From Rothia aeria (GTDB lineage: Bacteria; Actinomycetota; Actinomycetes; Actinomycetales; Micrococcaceae), in NCBI GenBank assembly GCA_002355935.1, contig AP017895.1, positions 1,302,001-1,366,000 of the forward strand: a stretch of 64,000 nucleotides of DNA, in the 5' to 3' direction. A program made the translations under genes and the position numbers. Below the pieces are notes generated by a model, which made no database searches, was not told the DNA's origin, and saw only the letters and a list, made by a program, of their open reading frames with translations. Shown in pieces: positions 56,313 through 64,000 of this stretch; the stretch's first letter is position 1; each line of letters starts with the position of its first letter.

Positions 56313-57383
56313 CTAGCGGAATCGTTTGTCTTTTTTCTTACCCAGTGCCGTGTGGGCGTTGCGCAGCACCTCGCGCACGCGCGGCTCGGGCACCAGGTTA
56401 TTGGCACGCGCCCACGAGTCGTCAAGCTCCTGACCGAACCACATGAGCTCCACTTTACGCACCGACCCCTGAAACTTATCGTTCAGCAGCTCCGAGACGG
56501 TGTAGCCAGCTTTAATAGCGCCACGGCACAACCACTCCGGCAGGTGTTTGGGAGCGCGGCGGCCCGCATCGGTCATGATTGAGTTAACCGTAGCTCCCTC
56601 CCAGGGCTGTAAGACAATAGGCGGCAGCTGACCCGGGAAACGGCCCAGTTTGACGGTAAATTCAGCTAGGGCGTATGAGCTGGAGACGGGCGATTTGCGG
56701 TTTCCTGCCCCCGCCACCGAGGCGAACGGGGAGGAAGCCATCTTTGCGAACAGCTCGGTGGTGCGGCGCCCACGCCCCTGTACGCTGGTGGCGCGTAGGA
56801 TACACAGCTCAACCGCGTGATCGGGGGCTACATAGGCGGGAGCGTGGGACGGCGCGGCGGGGTAGGGGGAATTTGCTGAACCGGGTGCCCGCCCCTGTGC
56901 CGCCGTTTCTTCTATTAAGTCGTATAGGTCAAGCAGGCACTCTTCACCGAGCGCTTTCGAGAACGAATAAGCACTGAATGGTTCGGTGTATTCGGTCGCA
57001 TCCAGCACGGGTTTAGCACCCTGCACGGCGGCGGAGCTGAGGTGAATCATGCGGCGCACCCCGGTGCGCTGGGCGGCGATAGCAATGACGGCCGGTAAGA
57101 GGGCGTTCGCGCCCACAAGCGCTGGCAGGTCCTGCATATTGGGGGCTGCCAGCCCAGCGGCGTTGACGATCACGTGCGCCCCCGCGAATGCGTCGGCGAG
57201 AGAGTCGATAATACCTTCGAGACGGCGTGCCTCGTCAATGATGATTTCGGGGTCGGTTGCTCGGGTCGCCAAACGCGGCGCTTCGATGGGGTCTGCGCTG
57301 ATACCCTCGGCGTTGAGCCGGGCTACGATGGAGGAGCCGACGAAGCCGCTGGCGCCGATTACTTTCCACTGGGGGTCGGACAC
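56313..57383 (-). CDS. NAD-dependent epimerase/dehydratase (extended SDR)
   Basis: About 356 aa. The Rossmann motif VIGASGFVGSSIVARL at the N-terminus, NAAGLAAP, HLSSAAVQGA (Ser of the triad) and YSFSKALGEE (YxxxK of the SDR active site) identify an extended short-chain dehydrogenase, likely acting on a nucleotide sugar. I start at GTG 57383 (MSDPQWKVIGA), with AAAGG upstream; the frame extends to 57446. Between the YxxxK and the later part is a Pro/Ala-rich segment of about 40 residues. It diverges from the glycosyltransferase gene and is the first gene of the sugar locus inserted in the conserved block. Substrate unknown. Confidence 0.8.
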   Translation of the reverse strand: MSDPQWKVIGASGFVGSSIVARLNAEGISADPIEAPRLATRATDPEIIIDEARRLEGIIDSLADAFAGAHVIVNAAGLAAPNMQDLPALVGANALLPAVIAIAAQRTGVRRMIHLSSAAVQGAKPVLDATEYTEPFSAYSFSKALGEECLLDLYDLIEETAAQGRAPGSANSPYPAAPSHAPAYVAPDHAVELCILRATSVQGRGRRTTELFAKMASSPFASVAGAGNRKSPVSSSYALAEFTVKLGRFPGQLPPIVLQPWEGATVNSIMTDAGRRAPKHLPEWLCRGAIKAGYTVSELLNDKFQGSVRKVELMWFGQELDDSWARANNLVPEPRVREVLRNAHTALGKKKDKRFR

Positions 57384-57610
57384 GTCATTCACCTTTCTTA
57401 TCCCCGAACCTTTACGGGGCTCACTCCAACTTTCGCACATGTGCACGGGTTTTGGAAACGAAACGCGCCTGTATATTCAGGCGGCTAAATATGGGGTGCG
57501 ACATATTTACCGTGAGTGCCTTTTCTGGGGGTAAAATAGAGAGTCTGAATTCTAGTATTCTTTCGGTGAATCACGGTATTTTCTTTGAGCAATGTGGGAG
57601 GGAGCTGTTC

Positions 57611-59552
57611 GTGAACGCAGAGGATGCACGTACTATTGTGGCGCCCAATAATGCTCAACACTCCGATACGCTGTACCGCACGGTGGCGGTGGTGGTGACC
57701 TATAACCGTAAAGACCTGCTGCCGTTGACATTAGCCGGTATCGCCAGGGGAGAGGCCCAGCCAGCTGCGGTGGTTGTTGTCGATAACGCCTCCACTGACG
57801 GCACCGCGCAGTACCTTGCGGACCTTCACTACCCGCTCCCGCTGGATGTCATAACCCTGCCCCGCAATATGGGCGGAGCTGGCGGGTTCGCGGCAGGAAT
57901 TGACCGGGCACTTGCGCAGCATGACCCGGATCTGGTGTGGGTCATGGACGATGATACTGAACCCACCGAAAACACCCTCTATGAGGCGGTAAAAGCCTGG
58001 GAGGGGTACTCGCCGGTACGGGCTTTACGCCCCGCCCTTGTCGCGTCCAAAGTTGTGTGGGACGACGGGCGGGATCACCCCATGAATACGATGCGCACTA
58101 TGTTTGCGGCAGGCGCTGAGCGTCACGCCCGTGCCAAGTCGGTGGGTGCCCGGCCTATCCGCAGCGCCTCGTTCGTGTCAATCCTGATGGATGCACAGGT
58201 GATGCGTCAGAACGGCGGGCTGCCGCTGACGGAGTTTTTCATCTGGAATGACGATTTTGAGTTTTCTACACGTCTGGCACACCACCGTGACGCTATCGCG
58301 GTACCATCCTCGGTGGCGGTGCACCACACGAAAACCTTCGGTACCACCGACGCTAAACCAGGGCCGCGGTTTTACAATGATGTACGCAATAAGCTGTGGG
58401 TTTTACCCGGTGCCGCACTCTCAGCCCCCTGGAAAAGCTCCTCTACGGCGTATCCAGTGCCCGCCTGTGGGTTTCCACCGTGGTGCGTACCGATGAGAAA
58501 AGAACCTATTTCGGGTACTTTGTGAATGGCATAAGGGACGCAGTACGCCCGCCCCGACCTAATGCCGAGGTCATGGCGGGGGTGTATCCCCTGCACTTCC
58601 CGGGGCGTTACGGTTCGTCACAGGCACCTGTCATTGTGCCAGATACGGATAAAACCCCCGATTTTTCGGTTCTCATGAGCGTATACGCTGAGGAAATCCC
58701 CGAGTACCTGGACGCTGCGTTGGCTTCGAATGCGCGTGAACAGTCGCTTCGGCCAACTGAGCTGGTGCTGGTGCTGGATGGGCCGCTCACCCCAGAACTT
58801 AATACCGTGATTGAACGGTGGGTTGCAGAAGGGCAGGCGGGCCGGTGTGCACCTATTCGTACGGTGCCGCTGCCGCAGAACGCTGGCCTTGCTGCCGCTC
58901 TCAACGAGGGGCTGGCAGCGTGCACCCACGAGCTGGTGGCTCGCGCAGATTCCGACGATATTTCAGAGCCCTCCCGGTTTGAGAGGCTTATCCCAGCACT
59001 GGCCGCTAGCGATTGTGCGGTACTTGGTTCGGCCATGCACGAGGTGGATGCGCAGAACACGGTGTGTGAAGCGAAGCGCTCCACCGTTCTGGGCGCAGAA
59101 CGGGTTCAGGCAGCAATGCCGTCCCGGAACCCGCTGTACCACCCCACCGTGGCGTTCCGAAAAACCCCGGTGCAGCAGGTGGGCGGTTACGAATATGTGC
59201 CCGGGGCCGAGGACTGGTGGCTGTGGTCCCGGTTGGCTGCCGCTGGGTACAAGCTCGATAACCTTTCTGAGGCTCTGGTGCGGTACCGGGTGGGTGCGGG
59301 AGCCTACACCCGACGCGGGGTCTTGTAGCATGGAAACAGGATTGGGCGATTCAGCATCGTCTGTACACTGGGCACGCCATCACCAAGGCGGGGTGGGTGA
59401 AAAATATGGGGGTGCGCACCGTTTACCGGTTTATCCCCGAGTCCGTGCGCCGCACCGCTTTTAGGGCTCTTGTAGGTGCTAAAAGCATAAACCAACCACA
59501 TACATCTCAGCGGCTCTTTAGCATCCGCTCACAGTTTCGAAAGGGGACTTAG
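57611..59552 (+). CDS. Two-domain GT2 glycosyltransferase (two frameshifts)
   Basis: One T added at TTTT 58401-58404 and one G at GGGG 59317-59320 give a single protein of about 647 aa. The first GT-A domain has TVAVVVTYNRKDLLPLTL, VVVVDNASTDGT, LPRNMGGAGGFAAGI and the metal-binding WVMDDDTEP, and resembles rhamnosyl/galactofuranosyltransferases of the GlfT1 type. The second, after a linker, begins DFSVLMSVYAEEIPEYLDAAL, with LVLVLDGPLTPEL and ARADSDDISEP, similar to AmsE-like transferases. GTG 57611 follows GAGGGAG. Its stop overlaps the next start (TAGTG at 59550-59554). The fusion could be genuine; a hidden error separating two genes is not excluded. Confidence 0.75.
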
Positions 59553-61456
59553 TGACCTCTGAACCCACTAAGCGGTCTGAGACACAGACTGATATTCCAA
59601 CATATTATGAACGTAAGCTCTCCTGGATGCTGGGGCGGATGTTCTTAGATTCCATCGCGTGGGCTTTAGCCCTCGTGGTGGCGTTCATGTTGCGTTACAG
59701 TGTGCTGCTGAATCAGCGTAGCGTGCTTGATGTGATTGACGCTCAAGCTCTGGCAATAAACATTGCGTTGGCGGCTGTCTTACAAGTGGGCTTTGGCCTG
59801 TGGTACAAGGTGTACCGTCGGGATCACGAGTACGGCTCATTTGAAGAGATCCTTCTAGCGGGCGCCGCCGTGGTGGCCACCGGGCTGGGGCTATTTGCCT
59901 GGAGCTACCTTGATGAGCTGCTGCACTGGCCGCATCTGCCGCATTCTGTGCCGCTGATCAGCATGGCGTTTGCCCTCATGCTGATGGCCGGTATGCGCAT
60001 GGCTAAACGCACCTATGTTGAGTGGCGTCTGAAGAAGCGGCAGGACGGCGAACCTGTCATTATTTATGGTGCTGGTTTGGCGGGCCGTTTGGTGATTCAG
60101 TCGATGATACAAGACCGCCGTTCAAAGGTTTTCCCGGTAGCTATTATTGACGACAACCCGCGCCTATTAGGGGCGAAGGTGCACGGTATTCCGGTGCGCG
60201 GCAATATTGATAATCTGGATCAGCTTATTGATGAGCTGCACCCGAAGAAAGTGATTGTTGCGATCTCAAAGTACCCTAAAGACACCTTCGACGTGCTGTG
60301 GGAACGGATGCGGGAGAGGGGTATCGAAGCCCGTCGCATTGCAAGCACCACCCAGCGCCTAGTGGGTGACGATACAGTGTATGAGACGGACGATAGCGAA
60401 ATCATGCAGCTGGTGCGCGGCGAGATTAACTATGAGGTGGACGACCAGCTGCTTAGCTCGTATATTACGGGGAAACGCGTGCTGGTCACCGGAGCCGGTG
60501 GTTCTATCGGTTCGGAATTGTGCCGCCAGATTCACCGTTTTAACCCGCAGCTGCTCATGATGCTTGACCGGGATGAGACCCTGCTGATGGACACTAAGCT
60601 GTCGATCACCGGCGAGTCGAGCCTGGATGATGAGCGCATTATTCTGGCTGATATCCGTGAGGGCGAGAACCTGCGCAAAATCTTTATGGAACGCAAACCC
60701 GATATTGTGTTCCACGCAGCTGCCCTGAAACACGTCTCAGCATTAGAGGCGTACCCCGAGGAGGCGTGGAAGACTAATACCCTGGGCACTCTTAACGTGC
60801 TGCGTGCCGCGGAAGCTTCGGGTGTTGGGACTCTAGTGAATGTCTCAACAGATAAGGCGGCTGACCCGACCACGGCCTTGGGGCAGTCGAAACGTGCGGC
60901 AGAGTGTCTGACCGCCTGGTTCGGGCACCAGACCGGACGGAAGTACGTTTCGGTGCGCTTCGGCAACGTGTTTGGTTCCCGCGGCTCCATTAAGCCGCTA
61001 TTTACCCGCCAGATTGAGAGCGGCGGGCCTATTACGCTCACCCATAAGGACGCCACCCGCTACTTTATGCTGATCCCGGACGCTTGCCTGCTGGTGATGC
61101 TCGCCGGTAAAATCGGCCGGCCGGGGGACGTGATGGTACTCGATATGGGCGACCCCGTGCATATTTATGATGTTGCACGGGAGATGCGTAAGGCATATGG
61201 CCGTTACGATGTGGAGATTGTACTCACCGGCCTGCGCAAGGGCGAGAAACTAGGTGAGGTGCTGTTTGGGCACGGGGAACACTATGAGCGTAGCGCCGAG
61301 AACCGGTACATTTCGCACTCGACTGCCCCCGCCCTAGACCCGGATACGCTGGACTACGATACGTGGCTGCGTGACTATGAGGAACACCGCGGCTATGAGC
61401 GGCACGGCTTGGAGCGAGCACCTGATCTGGGTACAGCCCGACGTATTACGCGTTAG
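59552..61456 (+). CDS. Membrane nucleotide-sugar 4,6-dehydratase, PglF/CapD-like
   Basis: 634 aa, intact, GTG start overlapping the preceding stop. Four N-terminal membrane helices (MFLDSIAWALALVVAFMLRY and following) lead to a CoA-binding-like Rossmann domain (VIIYGAGLAGRLVIQSM) and then the polysaccharide biosynthesis SDR domain: VLVTGAGGSIGSELCRQI, FHAAALKHV, NVSTDKAADPTTALGQSKRAAE and VRFGNVFGSRGS. Family members convert UDP-HexNAc to a 4-keto-6-deoxy sugar (PglF, FlaA1, CapD type) for surface glycans. It operates with the neighbouring glycosyltransferase and WecA-like gene. Confidence 0.88.
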   Translation: MTSEPTKRSETQTDIPTYYERKLSWMLGRMFLDSIAWALALVVAFMLRYSVLLNQRSVLDVIDAQALAINIALAAVLQVGFGLWYKVYRRDHEYGSFEEILLAGAAVVATGLGLFAWSYLDELLHWPHLPHSVPLISMAFALMLMAGMRMAKRTYVEWRLKKRQDGEPVIIYGAGLAGRLVIQSMIQDRRSKVFPVAIIDDNPRLLGAKVHGIPVRGNIDNLDQLIDELHPKKVIVAISKYPKDTFDVLWERMRERGIEARRIASTTQRLVGDDTVYETDDSEIMQLVRGEINYEVDDQLLSSYITGKRVLVTGAGGSIGSELCRQIHRFNPQLLMMLDRDETLLMDTKLSITGESSLDDERIILADIREGENLRKIFMERKPDIVFHAAALKHVSALEAYPEEAWKTNTLGTLNVLRAAEASGVGTLVNVSTDKAADPTTALGQSKRAAECLTAWFGHQTGRKYVSVRFGNVFGSRGSIKPLFTRQIESGGPITLTHKDATRYFMLIPDACLLVMLAGKIGRPGDVMVLDMGDPVHIYDVAREMRKAYGRYDVEIVLTGLRKGEKLGEVLFGHGEHYERSAENRYISHSTAPALDPDTLDYDTWLRDYEEHRGYERHGLERAPDLGTARRITR

Positions 61457-61489
61457 GTGCGGTTACGAACAGAAGTAAAGGACACCCCG

Positions 61490-62614
61490 ATGCTACCGAT
61501 AATCACTGTGGCCCTGACCGCTACCATCCTAGGCGGTGTGCTCCCGTTCCTGGTGCGTCCGCTATTGCACACACTGAATATGGTGGATTTACCAAATGAG
61601 CGTTCCTCCCATACCACCCCCACCTACCGGGGGATGGGATTGGCAACCGCCTTGGCGGTGTGCGCAAGTTTTGGGGTGGCAACTGCTGCGGGATGGACGG
61701 TGAATACCGGTATTTCGGTAACCCTATTGGCGGGTATGGCTGCCGCACTGCTGCTGGGCTGGATTGAGGATGTAAGCGGCATTGGAATCGCTATACGGGC
61801 CGGGGTGCAGTTGCTGATTGGTGCGGGGGTTGCCGGGGTTTTGTCGGTGCTTATGAATGTGCCGATATTCTGGGCAGTACCGGCAGCTATTTTCGTGGCC
61901 GCGTACATTAACGTGGCGAATTTTATGGACGGTATTAACGGTATTTCCGGCTGCCACGGTTTGGCAGCTGGATTGTGCTACTCCTTCACGGGATACCTGA
62001 CGGAACTGCCGTGGCTGACCCTGGGCGGTCTGGCAATCGCGGGTGCATTCGCGGCATTTTTGCCGTGGAACGTACGCAGCGGTCGTAATGTTTTCTTAGG
62101 TGATGCCGGTTCGTACCTGCTGGGGGCGGGGCTGTCGATACTTGCGGTGGGCACCTGGTTTGCGAATGTGAATCCGCTGGTGGCTTTGGCCCCGCTGCTG
62201 GTGTACTTGGCTGATTCGGGTACCACCTTATTGCGTCGTATGGCTGCGGGGGAGCAGTGGTATAAGCCGCATCGGACGCATGTGTACCAGCGTTTGACTG
62301 ATGTGGGCTTCACACATTTAGGGTCTGCAATGGTGGTGACTGGACTAACAGTGCTGGTGTGGGCTCTCATACTTAACGGCCTTAACTTTTGGAGTAGCGA
62401 CCTTCCTATTCTGGGTGTGGCGTTGCTCGCATTTGCGGTGTTAGTTGTGCTGCTATATTTATCTCTGCCCACACTTATTGCGCGTCAGAAGACCGCAGCG
62501 CCGTCAGAGAATAACACCGCGGCCCCCGAAGACGGCACAGGGGGTAGTTTGGGGAGCTCACAGGCGTCCTTCCGCGGAGGTCAAAACCCTCATGATTCGG
62601 GAGAAGTTCAATGA
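61490..62614 (+). CDS. WecA/MraY-family UDP-sugar-1-phosphate transferase
   Basis: 374 aa, ATG 61490 with AAAGGA upstream. Multi-pass membrane protein with about ten or eleven helices. Family motifs: LVRPLLHTLNMVDLPNERSSH (substrate loop), GWIEDVSGI (an Asp-rich cytoplasmic loop), NFMDGINGISG and FLGDAGSYLLG (catalytic Asp residues), and HRTHVYQRL. It transfers a sugar-1-phosphate to undecaprenyl/decaprenyl phosphate to start a surface polymer. The C-terminal tail (about 45 residues) is polar and disordered. In mycobacteria the gene at this place is rfe/wecA. Its stop overlaps the next ATG by four bases. Confidence 0.88.
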   Translation: MLPIITVALTATILGGVLPFLVRPLLHTLNMVDLPNERSSHTTPTYRGMGLATALAVCASFGVATAAGWTVNTGISVTLLAGMAAALLLGWIEDVSGIGIAIRAGVQLLIGAGVAGVLSVLMNVPIFWAVPAAIFVAAYINVANFMDGINGISGCHGLAAGLCYSFTGYLTELPWLTLGGLAIAGAFAAFLPWNVRSGRNVFLGDAGSYLLGAGLSILAVGTWFANVNPLVALAPLLVYLADSGTTLLRRMAAGEQWYKPHRTHVYQRLTDVGFTHLGSAMVVTGLTVLVWALILNGLNFWSSDLPILGVALLAFAVLVVLLYLSLPTLIARQKTAAPSENNTAAPEDGTGGSLGSSQASFRGGQNPHDSGEVQ

Positions 62615-63084
62615 TTCTGCAGAGGGTTAAAAACCTGCTGTGGTATCCGCCATCAGAACGAAAAGGGCAGCCTCTGGGCTCCTATTCGCGCACCTTCCCG
62701 TGGAAGACTCTTTACTACCGGGTGAGTGTCTGCTCCGTCCCGCCATTATTGCTGGGTGTAACAGGCGCGTTAATTGTACGCGGACCCTCTGGTTTGGCGG
62801 GATTTATGCTCGGGTTTCTGATAATCTATATATGTTTCACCTTAGGCGTATTAACGGTGTTGGGAGCCACCCGATTAAGGGTTGGAATACCCCAGGCCCT
62901 AGTATGTGCCTACGTGGTGAAAGCAAGCTTGATGGGGGTGGTGCTCCTGACGGTGCCTATCCCCGAAAACATAAAACACGGGTGGACACTCGCCGGAGCC
63001 ATTATTGGGGCTGTACTCTGGCTGAGTATTGAGGCCATCACCATTAACAACATACGGATTCTATACTTTGACTCCGAACCATAA
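62611..63084 (+). CDS. AtpI-like membrane protein preceding the ATP synthase genes
   Basis: 157 aa, ATG 62611 overlapping the wecA-like stop. After a basic N-terminus it has four hydrophobic segments (VCSVPPLLLGVTGALIV; LAGFMLGFLIIYICFTLGVLTVLG; ALVCAYVVKASLMGVVLLTV; LAGAIIGAVLWLSIEAITI). Position and pattern fit the AtpI-like proteins found before atpB in Actinobacteria (the Rv1303 slot in M. tuberculosis), which are thought to assist assembly or Mg uptake of ATP synthase. The residue-level match is only partial, so the assignment rests on context. Confidence 0.65.
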   Translation: MILQRVKNLLWYPPSERKGQPLGSYSRTFPWKTLYYRVSVCSVPPLLLGVTGALIVRGPSGLAGFMLGFLIIYICFTLGVLTVLGATRLRVGIPQALVCAYVVKASLMGVVLLTVPIPENIKHGWTLAGAIIGAVLWLSIEAITINNIRILYFDSEP

Positions 63085-63126
63085 AAGCACACATTTTTGG
63101 TTTGGAGAAAAACGACAGGAAGATTT

Positions 63127-63381
63127 TTGGCCGAACCTGAGAAGAAATGGTGGCGTGGAGACAGGGAACTCCGAACCACCGGGGAACTGGTATCTGGCGG
63201 GGGCCTCTCCGGCGCCGTCATGACCATTCTTTATCTACTCATCGGCGCCGCCGTCTGGGGGCTTATCGGCTTTGGGCTCGATAGTCTTCTAGGCACCTCC
63301 TGGATCGTGTGGGTCGGCGTACTGGTAGGGGTCTGCGGAGGCTTATACCTTGTATATATCCACATGAGTCAGGAAAAATAA
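63127..63381 (+). CDS. Small AtpZ/AtpI-type membrane protein
   Basis: 84 aa from TTG 63127, which lies a few bases after AGGAAG; the frame is open to 63097 but the upstream residues are unlikely to be translated. Two helices (AVMTILYLLIGAAVWGLIGFGLDSLLG and WIVWVGVLVGVCGGLYLVYI, in pieces) with the GGxxL...GxxxD pattern around the first and a short charged end. Proteins of this size before atpB (AtpZ-type) have been linked to ATP synthase assembly. Function inferred from place and layout. Confidence 0.7.
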   Translation: MAEPEKKWWRGDRELRTTGELVSGGGLSGAVMTILYLLIGAAVWGLIGFGLDSLLGTSWIVWVGVLVGVCGGLYLVYIHMSQEK

Positions 63382-63478
63382 CTAGGGTCGCAAGACCCCG
63401 CGCACACCAATCCCCCATAGTTAGTTGAGTAAATGCTCGCCCGGCGGGCAGCCAACTAGCAGCAAGAAAGGACTTGCT

Positions 63479-64000
63479 TTGATCGAGAACGGGTCTGTAC
63501 TCGCGGAAGGCTACGTGCCGCCGACCCCGGATGAAATGCACCTTCCCGACCTATTCGCTATTGGGTCTTTTGGCGTGGGCAAGCAGATGCTTCTGGTGCT
63601 TCTCTCCGTCGTCATTATCGCGGGCTTTTTCCTGTGGGCCGGACGCAAACGCGCCATGGTTCCTTCCAGGACACAGTTCGTAGCTGAGTCGGGGTACCTT
63701 TTTGCCCGTAATTCACTGGCCAAGGAACTTATTGGTGCGCATCACTTCAAGCCCTTCATCCCTCTGCTGTTTGCGTCGTTCTATTTCGTGCTGGTGAACA
63801 ACCTGTACGGTTCAATTCCGCTACTGCAGCTGCCTTCGTTCTCACACCCCGGCAGTGCCTACGCATTGGCCGCTATTGCCTACCTGAGCTGGGTAGGTGT
63901 CGGTATTAAGCGCAAAGGCTTGGGCGGCTTCTTTAAAGATTTGACAATGCCTTCGGGGGTTCCTGTTTGGGTGTACCCGATTCTAATCCCCATTGAGCTG
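63479..64000 (+). CDS. atpB: ATP synthase F0 subunit a, N-terminal part
   Basis: Begins at TTG 63479 (AAAGGA upstream) and stays open for 174 codons to the window edge. The N-terminus (EGYVPPTPDEMHLPDLF) is typical of actinobacterial subunit a, followed by helices MLLVLLSVVIIAGFFLWA, then ESGYLFARNSLAKELIG and FIPLLFASFYFVLVNNLYGSIP. The proton-channel Arg helix lies beyond the window. It starts the atp operon, which must continue to the right. Confidence 0.93.
   Translation, partial: MIENGSVLAEGYVPPTPDEMHLPDLFAIGSFGVGKQMLLVLLSVVIIAGFFLWAGRKRAMVPSRTQFVAESGYLFARNSLAKELIGAHHFKPFIPLLFASFYFVLVNNLYGSIPLLQLPSFSHPGSAYALAAIAYLSWVGVGIKRKGLGGFFKDLTMPSGVPVWVYPILIPIEL

Noticed and set aside
137-59552. 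Reading the broken genes as true pseudogenes or programmed frameshifts.
   Set aside because: The breaks are spread over unrelated genes, including essential ones, always miss one base in a homopolymer, and lack slippery-site or stem-loop contexts.
1-64000. CRISPR arrays, rRNA genes, insertion sequences, prophage genes or attachment sites.
   Set aside because: No repeat-spacer pattern, transposase, integrase or phage structural gene was seen on either strand.

Overview
The window reads as one chromosomal segment of a moderately GC-rich actinobacterium, most likely a Rothia-like member of the Micrococcaceae. The evidence is the gene content and order: lspA-rluD-dnaE at the left edge; glnA2-glnE; and, at the right, argS-lysA-hom-thrC-thrB-rho-prfA-prmC-sua5, then a wecA-like gene, atpI-like genes and atpB, a block I recall in nearly this order from mycobacteria and other Actinobacteria. 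The species call is inference; no database was searched.

Layout. 1-8.8 kb: lipoprotein signal peptidase end, rRNA pseudouridine synthase, DNA polymerase III alpha, NrdR, polyphosphate glucokinase, methionine aminopeptidase, a small SPOR-like protein and PanB. 8.9-13.6 kb: an accessory minus-strand cluster of three TPM-domain envelope proteins and an unknown 148-aa protein. 14-18.9 kb: glnA2-glnE nitrogen module. 18.9-21.8 kb: small accessory island with an AT-rich membrane protein, two DUF5713-like proteins and a YefM-YoeB toxin-antitoxin pair. 21.8-30.0 kb: HrpA-type helicase, a metallo-beta-lactamase-fold hydrolase, an orphan HTH antitoxin-like gene, an esterase and a quinone oxidoreductase. 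30.3-38.4 kb: three tandem paralogues of about 890 aa resembling the DUF6493 family. 38.5-42.9 kb: a TetR regulator, an HXXEE membrane protein and an ABC-2 exporter with a tandem-ATPase subunit, preceded by a perfect palindrome that could be the operator. 43-56.2 kb: tRNA-Arg(CCG) and the conserved argS-to-sua5 block. 56.3-62.6 kb: a surface-polysaccharide locus (epimerase, double glycosyltransferase, PglF/CapD-like dehydratase, WecA-like transferase) set into the conserved block before the ATP synthase genes, which run off the right end.

The most pervasive feature is technical. About 20 genes are broken by single-base frameshifts. In every case I traced, restoring one base to a short homopolymer (usually a run of four G or C) recovers one continuous family-like protein. 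The shifts are all in the same direction (a missing base) and hit essential genes such as nrdR, argS and prmC, so I read them as homopolymer undercalling in the sequence, not gene decay. Coordinates below are for the repaired full-length genes.

The best candidates for something undescribed are the three-gene DUF6493-like array, which has none of the partner genes I associate with that family, and the three-gene TPM envelope operon. Neither function can be settled from the sequence alone.
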